Assembly (NCBI GenBank): GCA_963977625.1 | Contig: CAXBPX010000026.1 | Location: 1 to 14,304 of the forward strand | DNA from: ZLKRG08 sp963977625 | Lineage (GTDB): Bacteria > Actinomycetota > Actinomycetes > Nanopelagicales > Nanopelagicaceae | Reading direction: 5' to 3' | Length of the DNA: 14,304 nt | Shown here: positions 1-6,811 of the stretch, piece after piece | Numbering within the stretch: position 1 is the first letter of the stretch | How the letters are laid out: each line of letters starts with the position of its first letter | Position numbers and translations under genes: made by a program | The notes under the pieces: generated by a model | Told to the model about the DNA's origin: nothing | Databases searched by the model: none | Seen by the model: the letters and a program-made list of their open reading frames with translations, nothing else

Positions 1-55
1 ACTTCGCGATAAGCGATTCATGAAGATCATCTCATTAGCACCGGAGGTGTTGTAA
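1..55 (+). CDS. rplN: 50S ribosomal protein L14, C-terminal end (partial)
   Basis: Reading from base 2, the window opens with the codons for LRDKRFMKIISLAPEVL and a TAA stop at 53-55. This matches the usual C-terminus of L14 (a RDK/E-x-FMKI-x-SLAPEVL-type ending), a large-subunit protein at the subunit interface. L14 is the gene normally found directly before rplX in the spc cluster, and its stop overlaps the rplX start by one base (TAATG), so the two are likely translationally coupled. Only about 17 codons are present; the rest lies upstream of the window. Confidence 0.87.
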   Translation, partial: LRDKRFMKIISLAPEVL

Positions 56-366
56 TGGCGAAGATTCGTAAGGGCGATACTGTGCAAGTAATCGCAGGCA
101 AGGACAAAGGCCAGACCGGCAAAGTTCTATCTGTTGATGCAAATCGCATTTTGATTGAAGGCGTTAATCGCGTAACCAAGCACACCAAGGAAACCACAGG
201 TGATCGTGGTGCCAAGGTTGGCGGAATCCTTCACATCGAGCGCTCAATTCATATTTCAAATGTCATGGTTGTTGGAGATGATGGCAAGGCAACTCGCATC
301 GGCTCACGCAAAGATGACGCTGGCAAGAACGTGCGCGTTTCACGTCGCACCGGAAAGGACATCTAA
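55..366 (+). CDS. rplX: 50S ribosomal protein L24
   Basis: L24 is an early assembly protein of the large subunit that binds the 5' domain of 23S rRNA. The 103-residue protein has the usual family length. Residues 4-31 (KIRKGDTVQVIAGKDKGQTG and following) form a KOW motif, the RNA-binding hallmark of L24. A basic C-terminus (RVSRRTGKDI) follows. A GGAGG-type Shine-Dalgarno lies at 43-47 inside the end of rplN. The start overlaps the rplN stop and the stop overlaps the rplE start, both as TAATG, so the three genes read as one tightly coupled message. Confidence 0.97.
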   Translation: MAKIRKGDTVQVIAGKDKGQTGKVLSVDANRILIEGVNRVTKHTKETTGDRGAKVGGILHIERSIHISNVMVVGDDGKATRIGSRKDDAGKNVRVSRRTGKDI

Positions 367-923
367 TGTCAACAGCTACTGATGTGCGCTTAAAGGCGCG
401 TTACAAAGCAGAGGTTGCACCTGCGCTACAGAAGGAATTTAACTTCTCTAACGTGATGCAGATTCCAACACTTTCAAAGGTAGTTGTGAACATGGGTGTT
501 GGCGAAGCTGCTCGTGATTCAAAGTTAATCGAAGGCGCAATCCGCGATCTAACAACCATCACTGGCCAGAAGCCATTAGTTACTCGTGCCAAGAAATCTA
601 TTGCGCAATTTAAGTTACGTGAAGGTCAACCAATTGGCGCACACGTAACACTTCGTAACGATCGCATGTGGGAATTTATGGATCGTCTACTTTCAATTTC
701 TTTGCCACGTATCCGTGACTTCCGCGGTCTATCACCAAAGCAATTCGATGGAAAAGGAAATTACACCTTCGGTTTAACCGAACAGGTGGTATTCCCAGAA
801 ATCGAACAAGACAAGGTAGATCGCCCACGCGGTATGGACATCACCATTGTTACTACAGCATCAAACGACGAAGAGGGACGTGCACTTTTGAAGATGCTCG
901 GCTTCCCATTCAAGGAAGCTTAA
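366..923 (+). CDS. rplE: 50S ribosomal protein L5
   Basis: L5 binds 5S rRNA in the central protuberance of the large subunit and contacts the small subunit. The 185 residues match the family length. Typical stretches are visible: FNFSNVMQIPTLSKVVVNMGVG near residues 25-46, the ITGQKPLVTRAKKSIAQFKLR segment near 66-86, and the DRLLSISLPRIRDFRGL block near 106-122. The start overlaps the rplX stop by one base. The gap to rpsN is only 18 bases and carries a GAGAGGA Shine-Dalgarno for the next gene. Confidence 0.97.
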   Translation: MSTATDVRLKARYKAEVAPALQKEFNFSNVMQIPTLSKVVVNMGVGEAARDSKLIEGAIRDLTTITGQKPLVTRAKKSIAQFKLREGQPIGAHVTLRNDRMWEFMDRLLSISLPRIRDFRGLSPKQFDGKGNYTFGLTEQVVFPEIEQDKVDRPRGMDITIVTTASNDEEGRALLKMLGFPFKEA

Positions 924-941
924 GAGAGGACATAATCCAAA

Positions 942-1127
942 ATGGCAAAGACATCACTTAAGGTCAAAGCAAGCCGTAAGCCAAAGTTTAAGGTGCGCGG
1001 TTACACACGTTGTCAGCGTTGCGGACGTCCGCATGCTGTCTATCAAAAATTTGGAATCTGCCGCGTCTGCTTCCGCGAAATGGCGCACCGTGGCGAACTT
1101 CCAGGTATCACAAAGGCTTCTTGGTAA
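942..1127 (+). CDS. rpsN: 30S ribosomal protein S14, zinc-binding type Z
   Basis: S14 sits in the head of the small subunit near S3 and S10. At 61 residues this is the short form (often called type Z or rpsZ), not the roughly 100-residue zinc-free form. The zinc ribbon is complete: Cys24-x2-Cys27 and Cys40-x2-Cys43, inside the family-typical RCQRCGRPHAVYQKFGICRVC stretch. GAGAGGA upstream is a plausible Shine-Dalgarno, and the start fits the conserved MAKTSLKVKA opening. Many actinobacteria also carry a zinc-free paralogue used under zinc starvation; none is visible here. A gap of 127 bases separates it from rpsH, unusually long for this part of the cluster. Confidence 0.97.
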   Translation: MAKTSLKVKASRKPKFKVRGYTRCQRCGRPHAVYQKFGICRVCFREMAHRGELPGITKASW

Positions 1128-1198
1128 ATCACTGGTGACTGCAAAGTTACTCGTGAAGAACTAACAGAGACGACGAAGAAGAGAGAAAGTTCCACTAA

Positions 1199-1238
1199 CG
1201 AGATAAGTCCAAGTAAGAATTACTTGGAAACTATCTTG
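1199..1238 (+). promoter_or_regulatory. Stem-loop in the rpsN-rpsH gap
   Basis: A perfect 9-bp stem is formed by TCCAAGTAA (1208-1216) and TTACTTGGA (1220-1228) around a 3-base loop, GAA. An asymmetric internal loop (AG against AAC) is followed by a second stem, CGAGATA (1199-1205) with TATCTTG (1232-1238), which includes one G-U pair. The hairpin ends 16 bases before the rpsH ATG, where the Shine-Dalgarno is weak. It has no following T-run, so it does not look like a terminator. A role in translation control or mRNA processing is inference. Confidence 0.5.
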
Positions 1239-1254
1239 AGAAAGAAATAAAACA

Positions 1255-1671
1255 ATGACAATGACAGATCCAATCGCAGACATGCTTGCACGTTTGCGTA
1301 ACGCAAATGCTGCGTACCATGATTCGGTTTCAATGCCGTCTTCATCGGTAAAAGCTCGCATCGCTGAAATTTTGCAGCGTGAGGGTTACATCGCAGGATT
1401 CCGTGTTGAAGATAATGCAGCTAATGGTCAAGGTGGCGTTGGTAAGACGCTGGTACTTGATTTGAAGTTCGGACCAAATCGCGAACGTTCAATCGCAGGT
1501 CTTCGCCGCGTTTCAAAGCCAGGTCTTCGCGTTTACGCAAAATCAACCTCACTTCCAAAGGTGCTTGGCGGATTGGGTATTGCGATTATTTCAACTTCAT
1601 CTGGATTGCTTACTGATAAGCAAGCCAACAAGCAGGGCGTAGGCGGAGAAGTTCTCGCCTTCGTATGGTGA
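1255..1671 (+). CDS. rpsH: 30S ribosomal protein S8
   Basis: S8 binds the central domain of 16S rRNA and is an early assembly protein; in E. coli it is also the translational repressor of the spc operon. The 138 residues fit the family. The N-terminus MTMTDPIADMLARLRNAN is typical of actinobacterial S8, which supports the first ATG at 1255 over the second at 1261. The C-terminal STSSGLLTDKQA...GGEVLAFVW block (113-138) is the conserved rRNA-binding end. The Shine-Dalgarno is poor (GAGAAAG at some distance) and a stem-loop lies just upstream, so initiation here may be controlled. Confidence 0.97.
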   Translation: MTMTDPIADMLARLRNANAAYHDSVSMPSSSVKARIAEILQREGYIAGFRVEDNAANGQGGVGKTLVLDLKFGPNRERSIAGLRRVSKPGLRVYAKSTSLPKVLGGLGIAIISTSSGLLTDKQANKQGVGGEVLAFVW

Positions 1672-1677
1672 TTGCAA

Positions 1678-2217
1678 ATGTCACGTATCGGTCGTAAGCC
1701 AATCACTGTTCCTTCAGGTGTTGAAGTAACAATTTCAGGTCAAGATGTTGCAGTTAAGGGACCAAAGGGTTCACTATCAGTTGCAATCACAGAACCAATT
1801 AAAGTTTCTAAAGAAGGCGACGTGTTAACAGTAGTTCGTCCAAATGACGAACGTTTATCACGTTCACTACATGGTCTATCACGTACTTTGATTTCTAATG
1901 CAATCGAAGGCGTAACCAATGGTTATTCACTCCAAATCAACATCGTTGGTGTTGGTTATCGTGTTGCTGAAAAGGGCAAGGATCTTGAGTTCCAACTTGG
2001 TTACTCACATCCAATTCTTTTCCCAGCGCCAGAAGGAATTACTTTTAAAGCTCCTTCACAGACTGAATTAACTATTACTGGTATCGATAAGCAGTTAGTC
2101 GGAGAGACCGCTGCCAAGATCAAGAAGCTACGTAAGGCTGATCCATATAAGGGTAAGGGTCTACGTCTACTTGGCGAACCAGTTCGTCGTAAGGCTGGAA
2201 AGGCAGGTAAGAAGTAA
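1678..2217 (+). CDS. rplF: 50S ribosomal protein L6
   Basis: L6 binds 23S rRNA near the sarcin-ricin loop and the factor-binding site. From the ATG at 1678 the protein has 179 residues and starts MSRIGRKPITVP, the standard L6 opening. The reading frame extends two codons upstream to a TTG at 1672, but ATG is preferred because GGTGA at 1667-1671 then sits 6 bases away as the Shine-Dalgarno and the product matches the family start. Residues 152-167 (KKLRKADPYKGKGLRL) are the conserved C-terminal rRNA-binding signature. The stop overlaps the rplR start as TAATG. Confidence 0.96.
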   Translation: MSRIGRKPITVPSGVEVTISGQDVAVKGPKGSLSVAITEPIKVSKEGDVLTVVRPNDERLSRSLHGLSRTLISNAIEGVTNGYSLQINIVGVGYRVAEKGKDLEFQLGYSHPILFPAPEGITFKAPSQTELTITGIDKQLVGETAAKIKKLRKADPYKGKGLRLLGEPVRRKAGKAGKK

Positions 2218-2594
2218 TGGGAATCTCCGTAAAGGTTCGTAAGGGTTCGGCAACTAATGCGCGCGCTCGCCGTCACTTCCGTCTTCGTAAGAAGATTGCC
2301 GGAACGCCGTCGCGACCACGTTTAGTTGTATCACGTTCTGCACGTCATTTATTCGTGCAGATTGTTGATGATTCACAAGGCAAGACACTTGCATACGCAT
2401 CAACCATGGAAGATGCGCTACGTAAGTCATCTGCAGATAAGACTGGAAAGTCCAAGGAAGTTGGCGCGCTAATTGCAAAGCGTGGCAAAGAAGCTGGAGT
2501 TTCTGAAGTGGTCTTTGATCGCGGTGGAAATAAATACCACGGTCGCATTGCAGCACTTGCTGATAGCGCACGAGAGAATGGATTGGTCTTCTAA
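2217..2594 (+). CDS. rplR: 50S ribosomal protein L18
   Basis: L18 binds 5S rRNA together with L5 and places it in the central protuberance. The 125-residue product has the expected basic N-terminus (RARRHFRLRKKIAGTPSRPRL, about residues 16-36) followed by the L18 core RLVVSRSARHLFVQIVDD, and ends with the conserved FDRGGNKYHGRIAALADSAR-ENGLVF region. It is joined by one-base TAATG overlaps to rplF upstream and rpsE downstream, so translation is probably coupled along all three genes. Confidence 0.97.
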   Translation: MGISVKVRKGSATNARARRHFRLRKKIAGTPSRPRLVVSRSARHLFVQIVDDSQGKTLAYASTMEDALRKSSADKTGKSKEVGALIAKRGKEAGVSEVVFDRGGNKYHGRIAALADSARENGLVF

Positions 2595-3250
2595 TGGCTG
2601 ATATTGCAACAAATACACCAGTTGATGGTGGAAAAGAAGATTCACGCGGTAAGCGTGGTGGTCGCGGACGCGATCGTCGCGAAGATTCACCACGTGAGAA
2701 GAGCCCATACATCGAGCGCGTGGTTTTCATCAATCGTGTTTCTAAAGTTGTTAAGGGTGGACGTCGTTTCGCGTTTACAGCTCTAGTAGTTGTTGGCGAT
2801 GGCAACGGTTTAGTTGGAATTGGTTACGGAAAGAGCAAGGAAGTTCCACAAGCAATTTCAAAAGCTGTTGAAGAAGCGAAGAAATCATTCTTCAAAGTGC
2901 CACGTATTCAAGGAACCATTCCACACCCAGTACAAGGTGAAAAAGCTGCGGGAATTGTGTTACTTCGCCCAGCTGCTCCAGGTACTGGTGTGATTGCTGG
3001 TGGTCCAGTTCGTGCCGTACTTGAGTGCGCAGGCATTACTGACGTTCTTACTAAATCACTCGGTTCAAACAATGCAATCAACATGGTGCATGCAACTGCA
3101 GTTGCGTTAAAGCAACTCGAAGCGCCATCAACAATTGCAGCGCGTCGTAACCGTCCACTAGAAGATGTTGCACCTGCCGCGATTATTCGTGCAGCGCAAC
3201 AACCAAGCGAGAAGGTAACTGATAAAGCTACCGACAAGGTAGGTGCGTAA
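2594..3250 (+). CDS. rpsE: 30S ribosomal protein S5
   Basis: S5 lies at the mRNA entry and decoding side of the small subunit and influences accuracy. The 218 residues comprise an N-terminal tail of about 38 residues rich in Lys, Arg, Asp and Glu, the double-stranded-RNA-binding S5 domain (about 39-104, with VVKGGRRFAFTALVVVGD), and the C-terminal S5 domain (about 115-185, with the GVIAGGPVRAVLECAGI stretch). A short C-terminal tail contains the near-repeat VTDKATDK. The extra length compared with the roughly 166-residue E. coli protein lies in the two tails, which is common in actinobacteria. It overlaps rplR and rpmD by one base each. Confidence 0.97.
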   Translation: MADIATNTPVDGGKEDSRGKRGGRGRDRREDSPREKSPYIERVVFINRVSKVVKGGRRFAFTALVVVGDGNGLVGIGYGKSKEVPQAISKAVEEAKKSFFKVPRIQGTIPHPVQGEKAAGIVLLRPAAPGTGVIAGGPVRAVLECAGITDVLTKSLGSNNAINMVHATAVALKQLEAPSTIAARRNRPLEDVAPAAIIRAAQQPSEKVTDKATDKVGA

Positions 3251-3432
3251 TGCCACGTTTGAAAGTTACTCAAATTCGTTCCAAAGTTGGCAATAAGCCA
3301 GAGCTACGCGACACCTTGCGTTCACTTGGTTTAAAGCGAATTAACGATGTTGTTGTTAAAGAAGATCGCCCAGAGATCCGTGGCATGGTTCATGCAGTTC
3401 GCCACATGATCAAGGTCGAGGAGGTTGAATAA
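3250..3432 (+). CDS. rpmD: 50S ribosomal protein L30
   Basis: L30 is a small large-subunit protein close to 5S rRNA. The 60-residue protein has the family's full length and shows the expected order: LKVTQIRSKVG, then RDTLRSLGLKRIND, then RGMVHAVRHMIKVEEV. It starts on the TAATG overlap with rpsE and ends 2 bases before rplO. A GAGGAGG at 3418-3424 within its last codons is well placed as the Shine-Dalgarno for rplO, so rplO initiation depends on sequence inside this gene. Confidence 0.96.
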   Translation: MPRLKVTQIRSKVGNKPELRDTLRSLGLKRINDVVVKEDRPEIRGMVHAVRHMIKVEEVE

Positions 3433-3434
3433 AA

Positions 3435-3875
3435 ATGACACTAAAACTTCATCATTTACGTCCAGCACCTGGTGCTAAGAAAACTAAGACTCGTAAGGGT
3501 CGCGGTGAAGCATCCAAGGGAAAGACTGCCGGTCGTGGTGGCAAAGGAACTCGTGCACGTAACACTGTTCGTGCTGGTTTCGAAGGTGGACAACTTCCAT
3601 TAGTGATGCGCCTTCCAAAACTACGTGGATTTAAGAATCCAGCACGTGTTGCTTATCAGGCAGTAAATGTCTCAACAATTAACGAGCTATTTCCAAAGGG
3701 TGGCGAAGTTTCTGTTGCAGATTTAATTAAGGCCGGAGCAGTTCGCGATAGCCACCCTGTTAAGGTGCTTGGCAATGGCGAAATCAGCGTTAAGGTAAAC
3801 GTAACTGCACATGCATTCTCTTCATCAGCTGTTGAAAAGATTGCGGCAGCGGGCGGATCAACAAAAACTCTTTAA
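3435..3875 (+). CDS. rplO: 50S ribosomal protein L15
   Basis: L15 is an assembly protein of the large subunit contacting 23S rRNA. The 146 residues match the family. Residues 1-45 are Gly/Lys/Arg-rich (for example GRGEASKGKTAGRGGKG, 22-38), the extended rRNA-threading tail. They are followed by the signature FEGGQLPLVMRLPKLRGF at 49-66 and the globular C-terminal domain ending in HAFSSSAVEKIAAAGG. It follows rpmD by 2 bases. A 51-base AT-rich gap separates it from secY. Confidence 0.97.
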   Translation: MTLKLHHLRPAPGAKKTKTRKGRGEASKGKTAGRGGKGTRARNTVRAGFEGGQLPLVMRLPKLRGFKNPARVAYQAVNVSTINELFPKGGEVSVADLIKAGAVRDSHPVKVLGNGEISVKVNVTAHAFSSSAVEKIAAAGGSTKTL

Positions 3876-3926
3876 GTTGCTGTAAATAATTTGTAATATA
3901 AGTAGAAACGAGTAGGAGAAGATTTA

Positions 3927-5222
3927 ATGCTTTCCGCATTTGGTAAGGCTTTTAAGACACCGGACCTTCGTAAGAAGATCTTCTTTACTCTTTCTATTAT
4001 GGCGCTCTTTCGCTTTGGTTCAGTTGTTCCAACGCCAGGAGTTTCATATAGCAATGTCCAAGAGTGCTTGAATCAAGTTCAATCTGGTGGATTATTTGGA
4101 CTAATAAATCTTTTCTCAGGTGGCGCTTTGCTACACCTTTCAGTTTTCGCACTTGGCATCATGCCTTACATCACCAGCTCAATTATCGTGCAACTACTCA
4201 CCGTAGTAATTCCACGTTTTGAAGCGTTAAAAAATGAAGGTCAATCTGGAACTGCAAAGCTCACTCAGTACACACGTTATTTAACAATTGGTTTGGCAAT
4301 CTTGCAATCAACAGGTTTGGTAGCAGTAGCTCGTACCCCAGGTCGTCTAATTAGCGGATGTTCACTTCCAATCATTCCTGATTCATCATGGCAGCGCATT
4401 GTGACCATGATTTTCGTGATGACTGCAGGTACTGCGGTAATCATGTGGCTTGGCGAATTAATTACCGATCGTGGTGTCGGTAACGGTATGTCAATTCTGA
4501 TCTTTACTTCGATTGCGGCAGGTTTCCCAGGAAATCTTTGGAGCATCAAACTACAAAAGGGCTTATTCGCATTCTTATTCGTGCTGGCAGTTGGAATTTT
4601 GGTGGTCGCTGCGGTGGTATTCGTTGAGCAAGCGCAACGTCGTATTCCAGTGCAATATGCCAAGCGCATGGTTGGACGTCAAACTTATGGCGGAACTAGT
4701 ACTTATATTCCAATCAAAGTTAACCAAGCTGGCGTGATTCCGGTTATCTTCGCATCATCATTGCTATACATACCATCTTTGGTGGTTAACTTTACAAATA
4801 GCACTGCGGCATGGGCAGTTTGGATTTCTCGTAACTTTGTTAAGGGCGATCACCCAATTTACATTGCCGCATATGCGCTATTGATTATCTTCTTTACCTA
4901 TTTCTATGTTGCAATCACATTTAACCCAGATGAAGTTGCAGATAACATGAAGAAGTATGGTGGCTTTATACCTGGCATTCGTGCAGGTAAGCCAACTGCA
5001 GAATATCTACAGTATGTGCTTTCACGTATTACTGCGCCAGGTTCGCTATATCTAGCTTTAGTTGCGATTATTCCAATCGGAGCTTTGATTCTCTTTGGTG
5101 CAACGCAAAACTTCCCATTCGGTGGCACTGCAATTCTGATTGTGGTTGGTGTTGGTCTTGATACTGCAAAGCAGATCGAATCACAGCTACAACAGCGCAG
5201 CTACGAGGGATTCCTTAATTAA
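3927..5222 (+). CDS. secY: Protein translocase subunit SecY
   Basis: SecY is the membrane channel of the Sec translocon, exporting unfolded proteins and inserting membrane proteins with SecE, SecG and SecA. The 431 residues contain about ten hydrophobic segments. Conserved stretches include LGIMPYITSSIIVQL (76-90), ITDRGVGNGMSILIF (179-193), the cytoplasmic loop RRIPVQYAKRMVGRQ (238-252), and the NPDEVADNMKKYGGFIPG loop (333-350) used by SecA and ribosomes. A strong AGGAGA at 3914-3919 lies 7 bases before the ATG. The final codons and TAA stop lie inside a 16-base palindrome that also contains the adk Shine-Dalgarno. It is also the likely route for export of the TctC precursor and insertion of the transporters encoded downstream. 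Confidence 0.98.
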   Translation: MLSAFGKAFKTPDLRKKIFFTLSIMALFRFGSVVPTPGVSYSNVQECLNQVQSGGLFGLINLFSGGALLHLSVFALGIMPYITSSIIVQLLTVVIPRFEALKNEGQSGTAKLTQYTRYLTIGLAILQSTGLVAVARTPGRLISGCSLPIIPDSSWQRIVTMIFVMTAGTAVIMWLGELITDRGVGNGMSILIFTSIAAGFPGNLWSIKLQKGLFAFLFVLAVGILVVAAVVFVEQAQRRIPVQYAKRMVGRQTYGGTSTYIPIKVNQAGVIPVIFASSLLYIPSLVVNFTNSTAAWAVWISRNFVKGDHPIYIAAYALLIIFFTYFYVAITFNPDEVADNMKKYGGFIPGIRAGKPTAEYLQYVLSRITAPGSLYLALVAIIPIGALILFGATQNFPFGGTAILIVVGVGLDTAKQIESQLQQRSYEGFLN

Positions 5223-5226
5223 GGAA
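5211..5226 (+). promoter_or_regulatory. Perfect palindrome over the secY stop and adk Shine-Dalgarno
   Basis: TTCCTTAATTAAGGAA is perfectly self-complementary over 16 bases. As RNA it would form a 6-bp stem with an AATT loop. It holds the secY TAA (5220-5222) and the AAGGA (5221-5225) that serves adk, whose ATG is at 5232. A ribosome finishing secY would melt the stem and expose the adk site, a plausible coupling device; that role is inferred. Confidence 0.45.
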
Positions 5227-5231
5227 CACCT

Positions 5232-5882
5232 ATGCGATTAGTCCTGGTTGGTCCACCAGGTGCAGGTAAAGGTACTCAAGCACAATTCCTTGCCGCGCAC
5301 TTTGCAATTCCACATATCTCTACCGGTGATATTTTTCGTGCAAATTTAAAAGGTAACACGCCACTTGGAATCGAAGCTAAAAAGTACATGGATAAAGGCG
5401 AATTAGTTCCAGATTCAGTCACTAATGACATGGTTAAAGATCGATTAAATCAAGATGATTTAGCAAATGGATTTTTACTTGATGGATATCCAAGAAACGT
5501 GGCTCAGGCAGAAGTGCTTAGGGCAATTTTGGCTGAAAAAAATACTCCGCTTCATGCAGCGCTTGAATTAAATGTGGATCAAGATGAGATTGTCACCAGA
5601 CTTTCTGGCCGTCGCTCCTGCCCAAATTGCCAACGTACCTTTCATATTGTTAATGAAAAACCGGCAGTTGCAGGAATCTGTGATGGTTGTGGCACCGCAC
5701 TTGTGCAACGAGATGACGATAAAGCTGAAGTTATTAAGCGTCGTTTAGAAGTTTATGCGGAACAGACCGAACCAATCATCTCTTTCTACCGCAATGAAGG
5801 TTTATTAATTACGATTTCAGCAATGGGCCCAGTAAATGAAATTACTGATTCAGCAATTGCGGCGTTATCTCGCGTAAAATAA
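5232..5882 (+). CDS. adk: Adenylate kinase, zinc-LID form
   Basis: Adenylate kinase interconverts ATP + AMP and 2 ADP in the cytoplasm. The 216 residues form the long (LID-containing) type. Visible motifs are the P-loop GPPGAGKGT (7-15), the AMP-site region STGDIFRAN (30-38), FLLDGYPRN (81-89) and the KRRLEVY segment (169-175). The LID carries four cysteines, Cys130-x2-Cys133 and Cys150-x2-Cys153, the structural zinc site found in many Gram-positive enzymes. Many actinobacterial adenylate kinases have a short LID instead, so the long zinc form is worth noting. The ATG is 9 bases after the secY stop, with AAGGA as Shine-Dalgarno. Confidence 0.97.
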   Translation: MRLVLVGPPGAGKGTQAQFLAAHFAIPHISTGDIFRANLKGNTPLGIEAKKYMDKGELVPDSVTNDMVKDRLNQDDLANGFLLDGYPRNVAQAEVLRAILAEKNTPLHAALELNVDQDEIVTRLSGRRSCPNCQRTFHIVNEKPAVAGICDGCGTALVQRDDDKAEVIKRRLEVYAEQTEPIISFYRNEGLLITISAMGPVNEITDSAIAALSRVK

Positions 5883-5887
5883 CAAAC

Positions 5888-6697
5888 ATGGCGATCGAGC
5901 TTAAATCTCTTGATCAATTAAAGAGCATGCGTAAAGCTGGTCTCTTAGTTGGTGAAACATTGCAGCTACTTCGCGAAACCATAAAGCCTGGCATGACCAC
6001 ATCCGCACTTGATGCTGTTGCAGCTGCAAATATCAAACGAGGTGGCGGAACTTCAAATTTTCTGGGTTACCACGGATATCCGGCCACAATTTGTGTTTCA
6101 GTTAATGATGAAATTGTTCATGGCATTCCTGGTGATCGCGTGATCCTTGAAGGAGATGTAGTTTCCATTGATTGCGGCGCAATTATTGATGGTTGGCATG
6201 GAGATGCAGCTTTCTCAGTTGTAGTTGGCGCTGCAGATCCAGAAGATCAGAAGATGTTAGATATTTGCGAAGAATCGATGTGGCGTGGAATTGCGGCAGG
6301 TAAAAAGGGAAGTAAATTATCTGACATAGGTCATGCAATTGAAGAGTATGTAAATTCGCAAGGTAACTACGGAATTTTGCGCGAATATGGCGGACACGGA
6401 ATCGGAAGCGCAATGCACATGGAGCCGCATGTTTTAAATTTTGGAAAGCCTGGCAATGGTCCGGAAATTGTCGAAGGTATTTGTCTAGCAATTGAACCAA
6501 TGATTACCCGCGGGACTCATAAAACCAAGGTGCTTGGCGATGAATGGACCGTAGTTAGCCAAGATAAATCTCGTGGATCGCATTTTGAAAATTCCTATTG
6601 CATCGCCCCTGATGGAAAGCCATTTGTGCTCACCGCGCTTGATGGCGGCAAGTCTGAATTGGGCCGTTTAGGCGTAGAAATCTCAAATCTTCTGTAA
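5888..6697 (+). CDS. map: Type I methionine aminopeptidase
   Basis: This enzyme removes the initiator methionine from nascent proteins after deformylation. The 269 residues span one complete pita-bread domain. All five metal ligands are visible: Asp95 (in VSIDCG), Asp106 (HGDAAF), His170 (GGHGIG), Glu203 (AIEPM) and Glu234 (HFENSYC). The substrate-contacting His78 lies in NDEIVHGIP. There is no N-terminal zinc-finger extension, so it is the basic type I form. It starts 5 bases after the adk stop with no clear Shine-Dalgarno, which suggests translational coupling to adk. In the common actinobacterial order infA follows; here the TctCBA transporter genes follow after a 114-base gap. Confidence 0.97.
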   Translation: MAIELKSLDQLKSMRKAGLLVGETLQLLRETIKPGMTTSALDAVAAANIKRGGGTSNFLGYHGYPATICVSVNDEIVHGIPGDRVILEGDVVSIDCGAIIDGWHGDAAFSVVVGAADPEDQKMLDICEESMWRGIAAGKKGSKLSDIGHAIEEYVNSQGNYGILREYGGHGIGSAMHMEPHVLNFGKPGNGPEIVEGICLAIEPMITRGTHKTKVLGDEWTVVSQDKSRGSHFENSYCIAPDGKPFVLTALDGGKSELGRLGVEISNLL

Positions 6698-6752
6698 AAG
6701 TTAAATAAACGTTACTCAATTTCATTTAAAACCAAGCACACACGCTATAGGT

Positions 6753-6805
6753 TCTCTCCATTCCAGGCTCCAATTGTCAGTAGCTGACCCTGGAAAAAAG
6801 AGAGA
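6753..6805 (+). promoter_or_regulatory. Structured leader of tctC
   Basis: Nested inverted repeats precede tctC. The inner stem is GTCAG (6776-6780), loop TAG, CTGAC (6784-6788). Directly outside is TTCCAGG (6761-6767) with CCTGGAA (6789-6795), leaving an 8-base bulge on the 5' side. Further out, TCTCTC (6753-6758) can pair with GAGAGA (6800-6805), part of the purine-rich AGAGAGAG that serves as Shine-Dalgarno for the ATG at 6812. The full fold would hide the ribosome-binding site. A weak -10-like TATAGG at 6746-6751 has no convincing -35; if it were the promoter, the outermost stem would not be transcribed. Function is inferred. Confidence 0.4.
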
Positions 6806-6811
6806 GAGCAA

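Noticed and set aside
1672..1677. TTG at 1672 as the start of rplF
   Set aside because: The ATG at 1678 gives the conserved MSRIGRKP start and proper spacing to GGTGA.
2254..2805. Long reading frame of 183 codons on the minus strand over rplR and rpsE
   Set aside because: It is antisense to two well-conserved ribosomal genes, shows low-complexity Arg/Ser/Gln composition and no recognisable domain.
3870..3898. Promoter-like TTTAAG-17-TAATAT before secY
   Set aside because: Only about half the consensus positions match in each hexamer and the gap is simply AT-rich; secY also has a strong Shine-Dalgarno and is likely cotranscribed with rplO.
6746..6751. TATAGG as a -10 element for tctC
   Set aside because: No convincing -35 at 16-18 bases; it is mentioned in the leader entry but not listed as a promoter.
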